NCBI RefSeq assembly: GCF_042649825.1
Contig: NZ_JBHSAB010000026.1
Span: 3,872-67,871, forward strand
Direction: 5' to 3'
Source: Legionella_C dresdenensis
GTDB taxonomy: Bacteria; Pseudomonadota; Gammaproteobacteria; Legionellales; Legionellaceae
DNA length: 64,000 nucleotides
The number at the start of each line of letters is the position of its first letter. The stretch's first letter is position 1. A program made the position numbers and the translations under genes. Positions 1 to 8,248 of the stretch are shown one piece after another. Under the pieces are notes generated by a model. The model was not told where the DNA came from. It searched no databases and worked only from the letters and a program-made list of their open reading frames with translations.

Positions 1-1
1 G

Positions 2-316
2 GCAGAACAATTTCTGGAGTATTTCGATGGTTTTTCAATTGGCTCCAACGACCTTACTCAGCTGACGCTTGGTCTTGATCGGGATTCCGGATTGGTTGCG
101 AACCAGTTTGATGAGCGCAATCAGGCGGTAAAAACTCTGTTGCATATGGCAATACAGGCTTGTAAAAAGGCAGGTAAATATGTTGGCATCTGCGGTCAGG
201 GGCCTTCTGATCATCAGGATTTTGCACGTTGGTTAATGGATGAAGGCATAGATAGCGTATCTCTGAATCCTGATTCGGTGCTGGAAACCTGTCTGTTTTT
301 GGCTAAAACGCGATGA
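2..316 (+). CDS. ppsA: Phosphoenolpyruvate synthase, C-terminal fragment (5' end outside window)
   Basis: The window opens inside this gene; the reading frame is open from base 2 and ends at a TGA at 314-316, leaving about 104 residues. The fragment carries the hallmark end of the PEP-utilising TIM-barrel domain: FSIGSNDLTQLTLGLDRDS, then YVGICGQGPSDH, whose Cys is the expected catalytic proton donor of the family, and a closing SLNPDSV. PEP synthase converts pyruvate, ATP and water to phosphoenolpyruvate, AMP and phosphate for gluconeogenesis. Pyruvate phosphate dikinase shares the fold, but the GICGQGPSD wording is that of PpsA. The next gene starts inside its stop region (ATGATG), so the two are probably co-transcribed. 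Confidence 0.9.
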   Translation, partial: AEQFLEYFDGFSIGSNDLTQLTLGLDRDSGLVANQFDERNQAVKTLLHMAIQACKKAGKYVGICGQGPSDHQDFARWLMDEGIDSVSLNPDSVLETCLFLAKTR

Positions 317-1692
317 TGTCCGGTCACAGCCATGATCCGGCCGCAATGGTTATCCTGTGGGTAACGCTGATTTTCAGTTTTGCTATTGCCGGCCGCTATC
401 TTGCCAAACGGTTCAATCAGCCTGGTGTTCTTGGCGAATTGTTAATGGGCGTCGTGTTTGGTAACGTCTGTTATCTGCTCGGCTCCCAATTAATTATCGT
501 ATTGCGGGAAGGCTCCGCGATTTACTCCATTCTACGCTCGATACTGGCTGATGTGCCGCTGCCGCAAGCAATTGCTGAAGCCATTCCTGATCCGGCGTAT
601 GCCAGGCAAATGCTGGAGGTATTAAGCGGGTCGGGCGGTATTGAATGCATCAAAGTCGGGTATATACTGGATATATTTTCCCGCTATGGCGTTATTTTTT
701 TACTATTCATGGTTGGGCTGGAAAGTTCTGTCCAGGAGTTGGCTAATACCGGCAAGGAATCCTTGCAGGTTGCAGTGATTGGGGTGCTTGCGCCTACTGT
801 TTTGGGATTTATTACCGCTGCTTTACTTATGCCGGAGGCAACTTATAAGGCTAATCTTTTTGTAGCGGCAGCCTTATCGGCAACCAGTATCGGCATTACT
901 GCGCGGGTATTATCGGAAATGAAAAAATTACGTACCCGTGAAGCAAGAACCATATTGGGTGCGGCGATGATTGACGATATTCTGGGGTTAATTATTCTTG
1001 CTATCGTCAGCAGTATTGTTATCAGCGGGCAGGTTAATTTCGCAGCCATCAGCCAGATTATAATTCTGACCATTTTGTTTTTTGTTGTTGTACTGGTTGC
1101 AGGCCCCTGGGTATTAAAGAAACTGACGCGCTGTTTCCAGTTTCTGGCGCTATGGGAGGCCAAGCTTGCGGTATCCTTTATTTTTGTGATGTTTTTGTCA
1201 TGGTTGGCAACGGTGGTGCAGCTTGCCTCGATCATTGGCGCATTCGCTGCCGGCCTTATCATAAAAGACCACTATTTTGCCGAACAGGAAAAAAACCATT
1301 CCCGCGCTCCGACTATCAAAGAATTGGTCGCGCCGCTTGAAGCCTTACTGGCGCCCTTATTTTTTATGCTGATCGGTATTCAGGTGAAGCTGGAAACCTT
1401 TTTGCATTGGCAGGTGCTGTTGATTGCCGGTGGTTTGATTGTGGCGGCTGTGGCAGGTAAATTAATCAGCGGTGTCGGCGGCAACCGGAAGGATGACAAA
1501 TTATTAATCGGCATCGGCATGTTGCCGCGGGGTGAGGTAGGGTTAGTATTCGCTTCTATAGGCCGCACTATGGGCGTTATGTCTGATCAACTGTTTTCCG
1601 CTATTATCCTGATGGTAATCGCAACGACGATTATCACGCCGCCTTTATTAAAATCACGCTATCAGCGCCATGAACAGAGAAATGTGCAATGA
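313..1692 (+). CDS. Kef-type CPA2 family cation:proton antiporter
   Basis: A 459-residue, strongly hydrophobic protein with about a dozen predicted membrane segments, matching the Na+/H+ exchanger fold of the CPA2 family. Family signs are the early GRYLAKRFNQPGVLGELLMG segment, the FLLFMVGLESS stretch, the paired acidic residues in AAMIDDILGLI (the expected ion-binding region) and the LPRGEVGLVFASIG motif near the C-terminus. It stops after the last membrane segment, without the cytoplasmic TrkA-N nucleotide-binding domain of KefB/KefC, so it resembles the shorter antiporters. Two ATGs in tandem (313 and 316) could start it; both overlap the end of ppsA. Its 3' end overlaps nadC by 4 bases. 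The exchanged cation (K+ or Na+) cannot be read from sequence. Confidence 0.85.
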   Translation: MMSGHSHDPAAMVILWVTLIFSFAIAGRYLAKRFNQPGVLGELLMGVVFGNVCYLLGSQLIIVLREGSAIYSILRSILADVPLPQAIAEAIPDPAYARQMLEVLSGSGGIECIKVGYILDIFSRYGVIFLLFMVGLESSVQELANTGKESLQVAVIGVLAPTVLGFITAALLMPEATYKANLFVAAALSATSIGITARVLSEMKKLRTREARTILGAAMIDDILGLIILAIVSSIVISGQVNFAAISQIIILTILFFVVVLVAGPWVLKKLTRCFQFLALWEAKLAVSFIFVMFLSWLATVVQLASIIGAFAAGLIIKDHYFAEQEKNHSRAPTIKELVAPLEALLAPLFFMLIGIQVKLETFLHWQVLLIAGGLIVAAVAGKLISGVGGNRKDDKLLIGIGMLPRGEVGLVFASIGRTMGVMSDQLFSAIILMVIATTIITPPLLKSRYQRHEQRNVQ

Positions 1693-2540
1693 GTCCAGAT
1701 CAGAACCTAATCAGCCAGAACGTTAAAACCGCTCTGGCGGAAGATGTCGGCAACGGAGACGTCAGCGCAATGTTGTTGCCTGAGTCATTAATTGCCGAAG
1801 CAGAAATTATTTCCCGCGAGGCAATGCTTGTTTGCGGCCAGCCATGGGTTGAGGCTGTATTTCGCGAAGTGCAACCTGATGTTGTCATTGAATGGTTAGT
1901 CCGGGAAGGGGAGTGGTTATCTGAGCCAGCCTTATTGTGCCGTATTAATGGACCTGCCAGGGCAATTTTAACCGCTGAAAGAACGGCGCTTAATTTTCTG
2001 CAGACTATGTCTGCTACCGCAACCCGGACTTACCGGTTTGTAGAGCAACTGCAAGGCACAAAAACCAGACTGCTTGATACCCGTAAAACGCTCCCGGGTT
2101 TGCGTTATGCACAGAAATATGCGGTTAAATGCGCGGGCGGAACTAATCACCGAATGGGATTGTATGATGCGTTCCTGATTAAGGAAAATCATATCAAGGT
2201 CTGTGGTTCTATCAGCGTGGCGATAAAGCAGGCGCGCTTGCTGAATCCGGAATTATTTGTTGAAGTAGAGGTTGAAACGCTGGCGGAGCTTCAGGAAGCG
2301 CTGTTAGCCGGACCGGATCGCATTTTACTTGATAATTTTTCTAATGATATGCTTAAGGAAGCGGTTGTCATTAATCAGGCTTATGGTTGTCTGTTGGAGG
2401 CTTCCGGCGGAATTGATCTTGATACGATTAGAGCCGTGGCAGAAACAGGAGTCGATTTTATTTCGACCGGTGCAATTACCAAATCGATCAGGGCTATTGA
2501 TTTAAGCTTATTGGTAAAAGTCGTAAAGCAGATTACTTAA
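1689..2540 (+). CDS. nadC: Nicotinate-nucleotide pyrophosphorylase (quinolinate phosphoribosyltransferase)
   Basis: 283 residues, the usual NadC length. It converts quinolinate and PRPP to nicotinate mononucleotide, CO2 and pyrophosphate, the last dedicated step of de novo NAD synthesis in the cytoplasm. Visible family motifs are the N-terminal ALAEDVGNGDVSA, the active-site ERTALNFLQTMSATAT segment, LLDTRKTLPGLR with the basic PRPP/quinolinate-binding residues, GGTNHRMGLYDAFLIKENH, and the C-terminal EASGGI and ISTGAITKS. The start is preceded by GAGA and overlaps the antiporter stop codon (ATGA), suggesting translational coupling. No nadA or nadB lies in the window. Confidence 0.97.
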   Translation: MSPDQNLISQNVKTALAEDVGNGDVSAMLLPESLIAEAEIISREAMLVCGQPWVEAVFREVQPDVVIEWLVREGEWLSEPALLCRINGPARAILTAERTALNFLQTMSATATRTYRFVEQLQGTKTRLLDTRKTLPGLRYAQKYAVKCAGGTNHRMGLYDAFLIKENHIKVCGSISVAIKQARLLNPELFVEVEVETLAELQEALLAGPDRILLDNFSNDMLKEAVVINQAYGCLLEASGGIDLDTIRAVAETGVDFISTGAITKSIRAIDLSLLVKVVKQIT

Positions 2541-2569
2541 ATCAGTTTAACATGAGGCATTATTCAGCT

Positions 2570-3664
2570 ATGACTATGAAAATTGTTTTTACCGGTGGTG
2601 GAACAGCAGGCCATGTAACGCCAAATTTTGCCTTGATTGATGCAGTACAGGCTGAAGGCTGGCAGGTTGATTACATTGGTTCGCTAGCCAGTGTTGAACA
2701 GGATTTGGTAACCAGAGCAAAAATTCCGTTTCATGCTATCCAGTCTGGTAAGCTGCGCCGCTATTTCAGTTGGAAGACTTTTATCGAGCCTTTTAAAATC
2801 GCAACCGGCATTTGCCAGGCGTTTTTTCTATTACGAAAACTACAGACTGATGTTGTTTTTTCCAAAGGTGGTTTTGTTGCTTTCCCAGTGGTATTTGCCG
2901 CCTGGTTAAACCGTATTCCGGTTATTGCCCATGAATCCGATATGACCCCTGGACTTGCCAATAAATTGAGCTTTCCCTTTGTCGATCATATTTGTCTGGG
3001 GTTTGAACCGGCACAAAGCCACTTCAAAAATAAAGAAAAAATAACTGTTACCGGCACGCCTATTCGAGCGCAATTGTTTAAAGGTTCAAAACAGCGGGGG
3101 CTTGAGTTTTGTGGTTTTACCCAAGAGAAACCCTGTTTATTAATCATGGGCGGCAGTCAGGGGGCGGCCAATTTAAACCGCGCTGTCAGGCAGGCTGCTC
3201 CCAATCTGCTTGAGCGCTATCAGATTATTCATTTATGCGGTAAAGGTAAATTGGATAACAGCATGAATGGGCAAAAAGATTACTATCAGCTTGAGTATGC
3301 CAATGAACAATTACCCGATCTGCTGGCAGCCAGCGACATCATTATATCCCGGGCTGGTGCGAACGCAGTCTGTGAAATTCTGGCTTTGCAAAAGCCCCAT
3401 GTGCTGGTACCAATTTCCGCCAAGGCAAGCCGGGGCGATCAAATCCAAAATGCCCGTTATTTTCAAAAACAGGGTGTTAGCGTTGTAGTTGCTGATGACG
3501 AATTAAGCTCTGAACGGTTATGCGCCGCTGTTGACGACGTCGAAAACCGCAAAGGCGAGATTATATCTATTATGAAGGCACTGGATAGCCAGCAATCCGC
3601 GATAGAAAAGATTGTGGTAACGATTAAGGAGCAACTGCATGCTGAATCCCCTAAAGCTGTTTGA
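2570..3664 (+). CDS. murG: MurG-family UDP-GlcNAc:undecaprenyl-PP-MurNAc-pentapeptide GlcNAc transferase, Firmicutes sequence type
   Basis: About 364 residues with the two-Rossmann GT-B fold of MurG, which adds GlcNAc to lipid I to give lipid II at the inner membrane. The first glycine loop is FTGGGTAGHVTPN, the third is MGGSQGAANLN, and ISRAGANAVCEI plus SRGDQIQNA form the UDP-GlcNAc side. Phrases such as SGKLRRYFSW, FSKGGFVAFPVV, AHESDMTPGLANKL and SRGDQIQNA match, from memory, the MurG of Staphylococcus and Bacillus cereus rather than the Escherichia coli type (SGLRGKG, GMGGYVSGP, HEQNGIAG). It lies outside any division/cell-wall cluster, beside nadC. The start at 2570 has a GAGG about 12 bases upstream; 2576 (MKIVF) and 2552 are alternatives. 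Whether it is the main MurG or a second copy cannot be told here. Confidence 0.85.
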   Translation: MTMKIVFTGGGTAGHVTPNFALIDAVQAEGWQVDYIGSLASVEQDLVTRAKIPFHAIQSGKLRRYFSWKTFIEPFKIATGICQAFFLLRKLQTDVVFSKGGFVAFPVVFAAWLNRIPVIAHESDMTPGLANKLSFPFVDHICLGFEPAQSHFKNKEKITVTGTPIRAQLFKGSKQRGLEFCGFTQEKPCLLIMGGSQGAANLNRAVRQAAPNLLERYQIIHLCGKGKLDNSMNGQKDYYQLEYANEQLPDLLAASDIIISRAGANAVCEILALQKPHVLVPISAKASRGDQIQNARYFQKQGVSVVVADDELSSERLCAAVDDVENRKGEIISIMKALDSQQSAIEKIVVTIKEQLHAESPKAV

Positions 3665-5060
3665 ATTCGTTGAAACCCAATGGCAAAGTCAAATTCTGCC
3701 CAGTCTGATTGACTACATAAAAATCCCCAATAAATCGCCTCATTTTGATGCAGATTGGGAACAGCATGGTTTTATGGATCAGGCTGTATCACATGTTGCC
3801 GGCTGGTGTGAAGCGCATGCGCCAATTGGAACAACGATGGAGGTAGTTCGCCTGCCGGGCAGGACCCCCTTAATCTTTATGGAAATACCTGGCGATTCGG
3901 AAGAAACCGTATTGTTATATGGCCATCTGGATAAACAGCCCGAAATGAGCGGATGGCAGGAAGGGTTAGGTCCGTGGCAACCGGTTCTGAAAGACGGCAA
4001 ATTATATGGACGCGGCGGTGCAGATGATGGTTATTCGGCCTATGCGTCGCTGACTGCTATCAATGCCCTGAAAGAGCAGGGCTTAAGCCACGCACGCTGT
4101 GTAGTGATTATTGAAGCATGTGAGGAAAGCGGCAGTTATGATTTGCCTTATTACATTGATGCCTTGAAGCAGCGCATTGGAGAGCCGTCTTTAATCATTT
4201 GTCTGGATTCAGGAGCTGGTAACTACGAACAATTATGGATGACAACCTCATTGCGGGGAAATATTGTCGGTGAATTGTCGGTTGAATTGTTAACGGAGGG
4301 CGTCCATTCCGGCTATGGCAGTGGAATTATCGCCGATAGTTTCAGGGTTGCCAGACAGTTGCTGGATCGCATCGAGGACAAAGCTACCGGCGAAATTAAA
4401 TTGCCGGAGCTATTTTGTGAAATACCAGAGGAGCGGGTCAGGCAGGCACAGGCCTGTGCTGAAGTTTTGGGTGCGCGGGTTTATACCAGTTTTCCGTGTC
4501 ACGAAGGGGTTGAGCCGCTTACTGACGACAGTGCTGAACTGATCCTGAACAGAACCTGGCGGCCAGCCCTGACTGTCACGGGTGCAGATGGCTTACCGGC
4601 TATCTGTAATGCGGGTAATGTACTGAGGCCGAAAACTGTTTTGAAGCTGTCCATGCGCTTGCCTGCTCTGGTTAATCCTGCCAAAGCTGCCGAGGCGATG
4701 GAAAAGATGTTGACTGTCGAGCCGCCTTATAACGCAAAAGTCAATTTCAAAATAGACGATAGAGCACCAGGCTGGCATGCGCCGCTTCTGGCGGATTGGT
4801 TTGCCAAAACGGTAAACGATGCGTCGATGTTATTTTACAATAAACCGGCGGTTTATATGGGCGAGGGCGGCACTATTCCGTTTATGGGCATGCTGGGAGA
4901 GAAATTTCCGCAGGCTCAGTTTATGATAACAGGTGTGTTAGGGCCGAATTCAAATGCGCATGGACCTAATGAGTTTCTTCATTTGGATATGGTTAAAAAA
5001 CTCACTGCTTGTGTGTCTTATGTGTTACATCAGCATTGTAACGCCCACCATGGTGCCTGA
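3639..5060 (+). CDS. M20 family metallopeptidase
   Basis: 473 residues with the dinuclear zinc aminopeptidase/carboxypeptidase fold. The metal and catalytic motifs are in order: GHLDKQPE (first His and the Asp after it), GRGGADDGYS (bridging Asp), EACEESGS (catalytic Glu followed by a metal Glu), LDSGAG, the dimerisation-domain GVHSG, and a late GPNSNAHGPNEF that supplies the last His. The family cleaves dipeptides and other short peptides or acylated amino acids; the substrate here is not readable. A strong AAGGAG seven bases before the ATG supports this start, which lies 26 bases inside murG, so the two are very likely one transcript. Peptide recycling would fit that coupling but is speculation. 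No signal peptide, so cytoplasmic. Confidence 0.88.
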   Translation: MLNPLKLFEFVETQWQSQILPSLIDYIKIPNKSPHFDADWEQHGFMDQAVSHVAGWCEAHAPIGTTMEVVRLPGRTPLIFMEIPGDSEETVLLYGHLDKQPEMSGWQEGLGPWQPVLKDGKLYGRGGADDGYSAYASLTAINALKEQGLSHARCVVIIEACEESGSYDLPYYIDALKQRIGEPSLIICLDSGAGNYEQLWMTTSLRGNIVGELSVELLTEGVHSGYGSGIIADSFRVARQLLDRIEDKATGEIKLPELFCEIPEERVRQAQACAEVLGARVYTSFPCHEGVEPLTDDSAELILNRTWRPALTVTGADGLPAICNAGNVLRPKTVLKLSMRLPALVNPAKAAEAMEKMLTVEPPYNAKVNFKIDDRAPGWHAPLLADWFAKTVNDASMLFYNKPAVYMGEGGTIPFMGMLGEKFPQAQFMITGVLGPNSNAHGPNEFLHLDMVKKLTACVSYVLHQHCNAHHGA

Positions 5061-5071
5061 TTCAAGGCCGA

Positions 5072-5143
5072 GTGTTGGGCTTCACAGCCCAACCTACCAT
5101 ATTGGAACCGTAAATTAATGTAGGTTGGGCTGTAAAGCCCAAC
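5072..5143. repeat. Inverted pair of GTTGGGCT dispersed palindromes
   Basis: Two copies of the window's commonest palindrome face each other: one at 5072-5097 (GTTGGGCTTCACAGCCCAAC followed by CTAC) and one at 5120-5143 (GTAG followed by GTTGGGCTGTAAAGCCCAAC). Each can fold by itself and the pair can also fold into one larger cruciform. They fill the gap after the M20 peptidase and could act as a transcript end or a nucleoid-protein site; that role is inferred only. Confidence 0.8.
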
Positions 5144-5224
5144 AACGGTACTTGATTCCGGATTCTCGACAGTTAGATAAAATACTGACATACTCTGCAT
5201 GGTCCAATCAATATGGAGAAAATA

Positions 5225-5524
5225 ATGAAAAAAATATTGCTTGCGTTAGCAATAGCTGCTGCTTTTCTTTCCTATCCTCTTGGCGCAACCACAACGGTAC
5301 TCATTGAAGATAGCATTACGCCGATTAATCTGAATACGGTAAATGCCAAAGTTCTGTCTAAATCATTTCGCGGAATTGGAGTTAAGCGTGCCGCGGCAAT
5401 TATCAAATACCGTGATAGCCATGGCCGCTTTAAAACGATTGATGAACTGGGGCTGGTACCGGGAATTAGCAAGAATTTTGTCAGAATTCATTACGAAGAA
5501 TTAAAAAAAGCATTCGTGCTGTAG
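5225..5524 (+). CDS. ComEA-like helix-hairpin-helix protein, exported
   Basis: 99 residues from the ATG at 5225, which has GGAG six bases upstream; an in-frame ATG at 5213 overlaps that ribosome site and is less likely. The N-terminus (MKKILLALAIAAAFLSYPLGA) is a clean signal peptide. The mature part is a single ComEA-type helix-hairpin-helix module: INLNTVNAKVLSK, then GIGVKRAAAIIKYRDSHGRF and DELGLVPGISKNF. ComEA proteins bind double-stranded DNA in the periplasm during natural transformation. This copy is the short, single-module form common in Gammaproteobacteria. No other competence gene is adjacent. A general periplasmic DNA-binding role is the alternative. Confidence 0.85.
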   Translation: MKKILLALAIAAAFLSYPLGATTTVLIEDSITPINLNTVNAKVLSKSFRGIGVKRAAAIIKYRDSHGRFKTIDELGLVPGISKNFVRIHYEELKKAFVL

Positions 5525-5550
5525 GTCACTGCCAATAAGTGAGGGATTGT

Positions 5551-5642
5551 GTCATTCCCGCGAAGGCGGGAAGCTATTTCTCAAGTTGACTCTTTACCTT
5601 GTTTGTTGGATGGATCCCCGCCTTCGCGGGGATGACAAATTT
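5551..5642. repeat. About 90 bp dispersed element bounded by GTCATTCCCGC hairpins
   Basis: The element starts GTCATTCCCGCGAAGGCGGG and ends CCCCGCCTTCGCGGGGATGAC, each end a hairpin, the two ends forming a terminal inverted repeat. The interior (CTCAAGTTGACTCTTTACCTTG) is shared with the copy at 54102-54191. It has no coding capacity and looks like a MITE. It lies in the 315-base gap before mreB; the rest of that gap (about 5643-5839) is AT-rich and should hold the mreB promoter, but I see no clear consensus pair. Confidence 0.85.
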
Positions 5643-5839
5643 ACCTGCTTAATGGTAGTGTGCTGTAGGTTGAGTCGGTTCGATCTAACCTGCAAATCAT
5701 ATTCCTGTCAAAAGGTACATTATAAATGCAATTTGCAACCGAATACTAACCACAAAAAAAACTTTACAAAAGATCAGTCGATTTTTATCCAAATATAGGA
5801 TAAAGTACTCGCCAAAAAAAGAACGAGGTATTATTGCTC

Positions 5840-6877
5840 ATGCTCAGGAAATTAAGGGGAGTTTTCTCCAACGATTTATCAATTGATTTGGGAACGGCCA
5901 ACACATTGATTTATGTCAGAGATAGAGGGATTGTCTTGAACGAACCTTCTGTAGTTGCACTAAGGAACGAGTCAGGGCAAAAGCGTGTTGCTGCGGTTGG
6001 GCTTGAGGCAAAACGCATGCTGGGAAGAACGCCTGGCAATATTAATGCCATCCGTCCAATGAAAGACGGCGTGATTGCAGACTTTTTCGTTACTGAAAAA
6101 ATGCTCCAGCATTTTATTCATAAAGTGCATGAAAATAAATTCCTGCGTCCAAGTCCGCGGGTATTGGTTTGTGTACCATGCGGTTCAACCCAGGTTGAGC
6201 GAAGGGCGATTCGTGAATCTGCCATGGGTGCCGGGGCGCGTGAAGTATTCCTGATTGAAGAGCCTATGGCTGCTGCGCTGGGTTCTGGTATGCCAGTTGA
6301 AGAAGCCAGCGGCTCAATGGTTGTGGACATCGGCGGCGGCACTACTGAAGTTGCGATTATTTCCCTGAGTGGAATTGTTTACCACCAGTCAGTACGTATT
6401 GGCGGCGACAAGTTTGATGATGCAATCGTTTCTTATGTTCGCCGTAACTATGGCACGTTGATTGGTGAAACAACGGCGGAACGTATCAAACATGAAATTG
6501 GTTCTGCGTTCCCAAGCCGGGATCTGTTCGAAATTGAAGTTCGCGGACGAAATCTTGCAGAAGGTGTGCCGCGTAGCTTTACATTGACCAGCGCTGAAAT
6601 TCTCGAAGCATTACAAGAGCCGCTTTCTGGTATTGTTGGCGCGGTAAGAGCCGCATTGGAGCTTGCTCCGCCTGAGCTCGCCGCTGATATTGCCGAGCGC
6701 GGAATGGTGCTGACTGGTGGTGGTGCGTTACTGAAAAATATGGATACGCTTTTAATGGAAGAAACAGGACTTCCTGTTCTTGTCGCAGAAGATCCACTCA
6801 CTTGCGTAGCTCGTGGTGGCGGTAAGGCTCTCGAAACCATGGACTTGCGCGGTGGTGATTTCCTCTCAACAGAATAA
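5840..6877 (+). CDS. mreB: Rod shape-determining protein MreB
   Basis: 345 residues, the normal length, close to the Escherichia coli protein throughout. MreB is a bacterial actin that forms membrane-bound filaments and guides lateral wall synthesis by the elongasome. Actin-fold motifs are visible: FSNDLSIDLGTANTLIYV (phosphate 1), MVVDIGGGTTEVA (phosphate 2), LIEEPMAAALG, TAERIKHEIGSA and the adenosine motif MVLTGGGALLKNM. The N-terminal MLRKLRGVF matches the membrane-anchoring start of the family. The best ribosome site (GAGG at 5824-5827) lies 12 bases from this ATG but 6 bases from an in-frame TTG at 5834, so initiation at TTG, adding two residues, is possible. First gene of mreBCD. Confidence 0.98.
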   Translation: MLRKLRGVFSNDLSIDLGTANTLIYVRDRGIVLNEPSVVALRNESGQKRVAAVGLEAKRMLGRTPGNINAIRPMKDGVIADFFVTEKMLQHFIHKVHENKFLRPSPRVLVCVPCGSTQVERRAIRESAMGAGAREVFLIEEPMAAALGSGMPVEEASGSMVVDIGGGTTEVAIISLSGIVYHQSVRIGGDKFDDAIVSYVRRNYGTLIGETTAERIKHEIGSAFPSRDLFEIEVRGRNLAEGVPRSFTLTSAEILEALQEPLSGIVGAVRAALELAPPELAADIAERGMVLTGGGALLKNMDTLLMEETGLPVLVAEDPLTCVARGGGKALETMDLRGGDFLSTE

Positions 6878-7763
6878 TTCCAGAAGCAGGCTTTTTACCA
6901 GAGGCAGACAGCGGCCAGTTAGCTTTGTGTTTGCCTCGGTGCTTGCTATCGCCCTCATGTTTTTCGATTACCACTACAAATACCTGGATAGTGTTCGTAG
7001 CGGATTTTCTTTTATTGTTTCTCCCCTGCAGTATGCAGTTGATTACCCGGTGCGGGTTATCGGCTGGTTTCAGTCCCTGGTCAAAGCGAAAACCGAGTTA
7101 ATTAACGAAAATATGCAGTTGCGCTACCAACAGACAATGCTGGAAGCTGAACTTCAACGTTTAATGGTCATTAAGCAGGAAAATTCCCAGTTGCGTGAAT
7201 TGCTGTTAACCTCATCCAAAGCAAAAATGAAAGGAATGGCTGCCCAGATCCTGGCTGTTGACACCACCTTGTCGCGTCAGTTGCTGGTAATAAACAAAGG
7301 CAAGCGGGATGGCGCCTATACCGGACAGCCCGTACTTGATGCCAAGGGAGTGATGGGGCAGATCATTGACGTTGGTTATATGACCAGTACCGTTTTACTG
7401 ATTACCGATTCCAAAAGTGCAGTTCCTGTCCGTAATAACCGTACCGGTGAACGGGCCATTCTGGTTGGTTTAAACAATATAAGCCAGTTATCGCTGGTGA
7501 ATCTGCCGCGTACCTCCAATATTGAAAAAGGCGATTTGCTGGTAACCTCGGGGCTGGGCAGGCTTTATCCTGAAGGTTACCCGGTAGGGCAGGTAATTAA
7601 CGTGAGCAGTGTACCTGGCGAAGCATTTATCAAAGTTGATGTCAGCCCGATTGCCTTATTAAACCGTAATCGGTTAGTGCTATTAATCTGGCCAGGCAAA
7701 GAGCAGGCGGCGCTTACAGCCCAGATTAACGAGCGCATGAATGCTGCTGGAGCGATGTCATGA
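6855..7763 (+). CDS. mreC: Rod shape-determining protein MreC
   Basis: About 302 residues. MreC is a bitopic inner-membrane protein whose periplasmic beta-domains connect MreB filaments to the wall synthases. The sequence shows a short basic N-terminus, one membrane segment (FVFASVLAIALMFFDY), a coiled coil (LVKAKTELINENMQLRYQQTMLEAELQRL, taken here as two parts around residue 90-120) and the MreC beta-domain with LVINKGKRDGAYTGQPV, GVMGQI and DLLVTSGLGRLYPEGYPVG. No ATG suits the start: GTG at 6855 or 6852, both inside the end of mreB, give a protein of family length. The next gene overlaps by 4 bases. Confidence 0.93.
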   Translation: MISSQQNNSRSRLFTRGRQRPVSFVFASVLAIALMFFDYHYKYLDSVRSGFSFIVSPLQYAVDYPVRVIGWFQSLVKAKTELINENMQLRYQQTMLEAELQRLMVIKQENSQLRELLLTSSKAKMKGMAAQILAVDTTLSRQLLVINKGKRDGAYTGQPVLDAKGVMGQIIDVGYMTSTVLLITDSKSAVPVRNNRTGERAILVGLNNISQLSLVNLPRTSNIEKGDLLVTSGLGRLYPEGYPVGQVINVSSVPGEAFIKVDVSPIALLNRNRLVLLIWPGKEQAALTAQINERMNAAGAMS

Positions 7764-8242
7764 ATTCTTTAAGTATTCGTCTTTTAATTAGCTTACTGCT
7801 CGCTCTGGCATTGACGATTTTACCTATGCCGGAAATATTGGTCATGATTAGGCCAGCGTGGGTTTTATTAACCGTACTTTATATCCAATATTACCTTCCT
7901 GAGCGGTTTAATATTGCAATTTTGTTCGTTCTTGGGTTGGTGATGGATGTTTTATTGGCCACGGTTATGGGCGAGCATGCCTTTGCTTTATCGATAGCGA
8001 GCTGGTTGGCGAGCAGTAAGGCGCGGCGTTTCCGCTTGTTTTCTATTAGCCAGCAAATGGGGTTGATTGGGGTTTTCTGCTTCCTTTACCAGGTAATTAT
8101 CCTGACTATCGATGGATTTCTTGGCTTTCATGCCAGTTTTTTCAGTGCGATCGGCTGTGCGTTAAGCAGCGTCATGTTATGGCCCTGGATTCGCTTAATC
8201 GCTGAAGATTTGATATTGCCTCAGGCTTATTATCAAAAATAA
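7760..8242 (+). CDS. mreD: Rod shape-determining protein MreD
   Basis: 160 residues, highly hydrophobic, with five or six predicted membrane segments. MreD is the integral membrane partner of MreC. Supporting signs are the position directly after mreC with an ATGA overlap, the length and segments typical of the family such as PAWVLLTVLYIQYYLPERFN and LGLVMDVLLATVMGEHAF. It ends 6 bases from the oppositely oriented cheX, with no hairpin visible between the convergent genes. Confidence 0.93.
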   Translation: MNSLSIRLLISLLLALALTILPMPEILVMIRPAWVLLTVLYIQYYLPERFNIAILFVLGLVMDVLLATVMGEHAFALSIASWLASSKARRFRLFSISQQMGLIGVFCFLYQVIILTIDGFLGFHASFFSAIGCALSSVMLWPWIRLIAEDLILPQAYYQK

Positions 8243-8248
8243 ACTGAT

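Noticed and set aside
5547..5798. 83-residue open frame across the GTCATTCCCGC element upstream of mreB
   Set aside because: It is made of the repeat itself and of AT-rich promoter DNA; no family pattern and a Cys/Ser-rich random composition.
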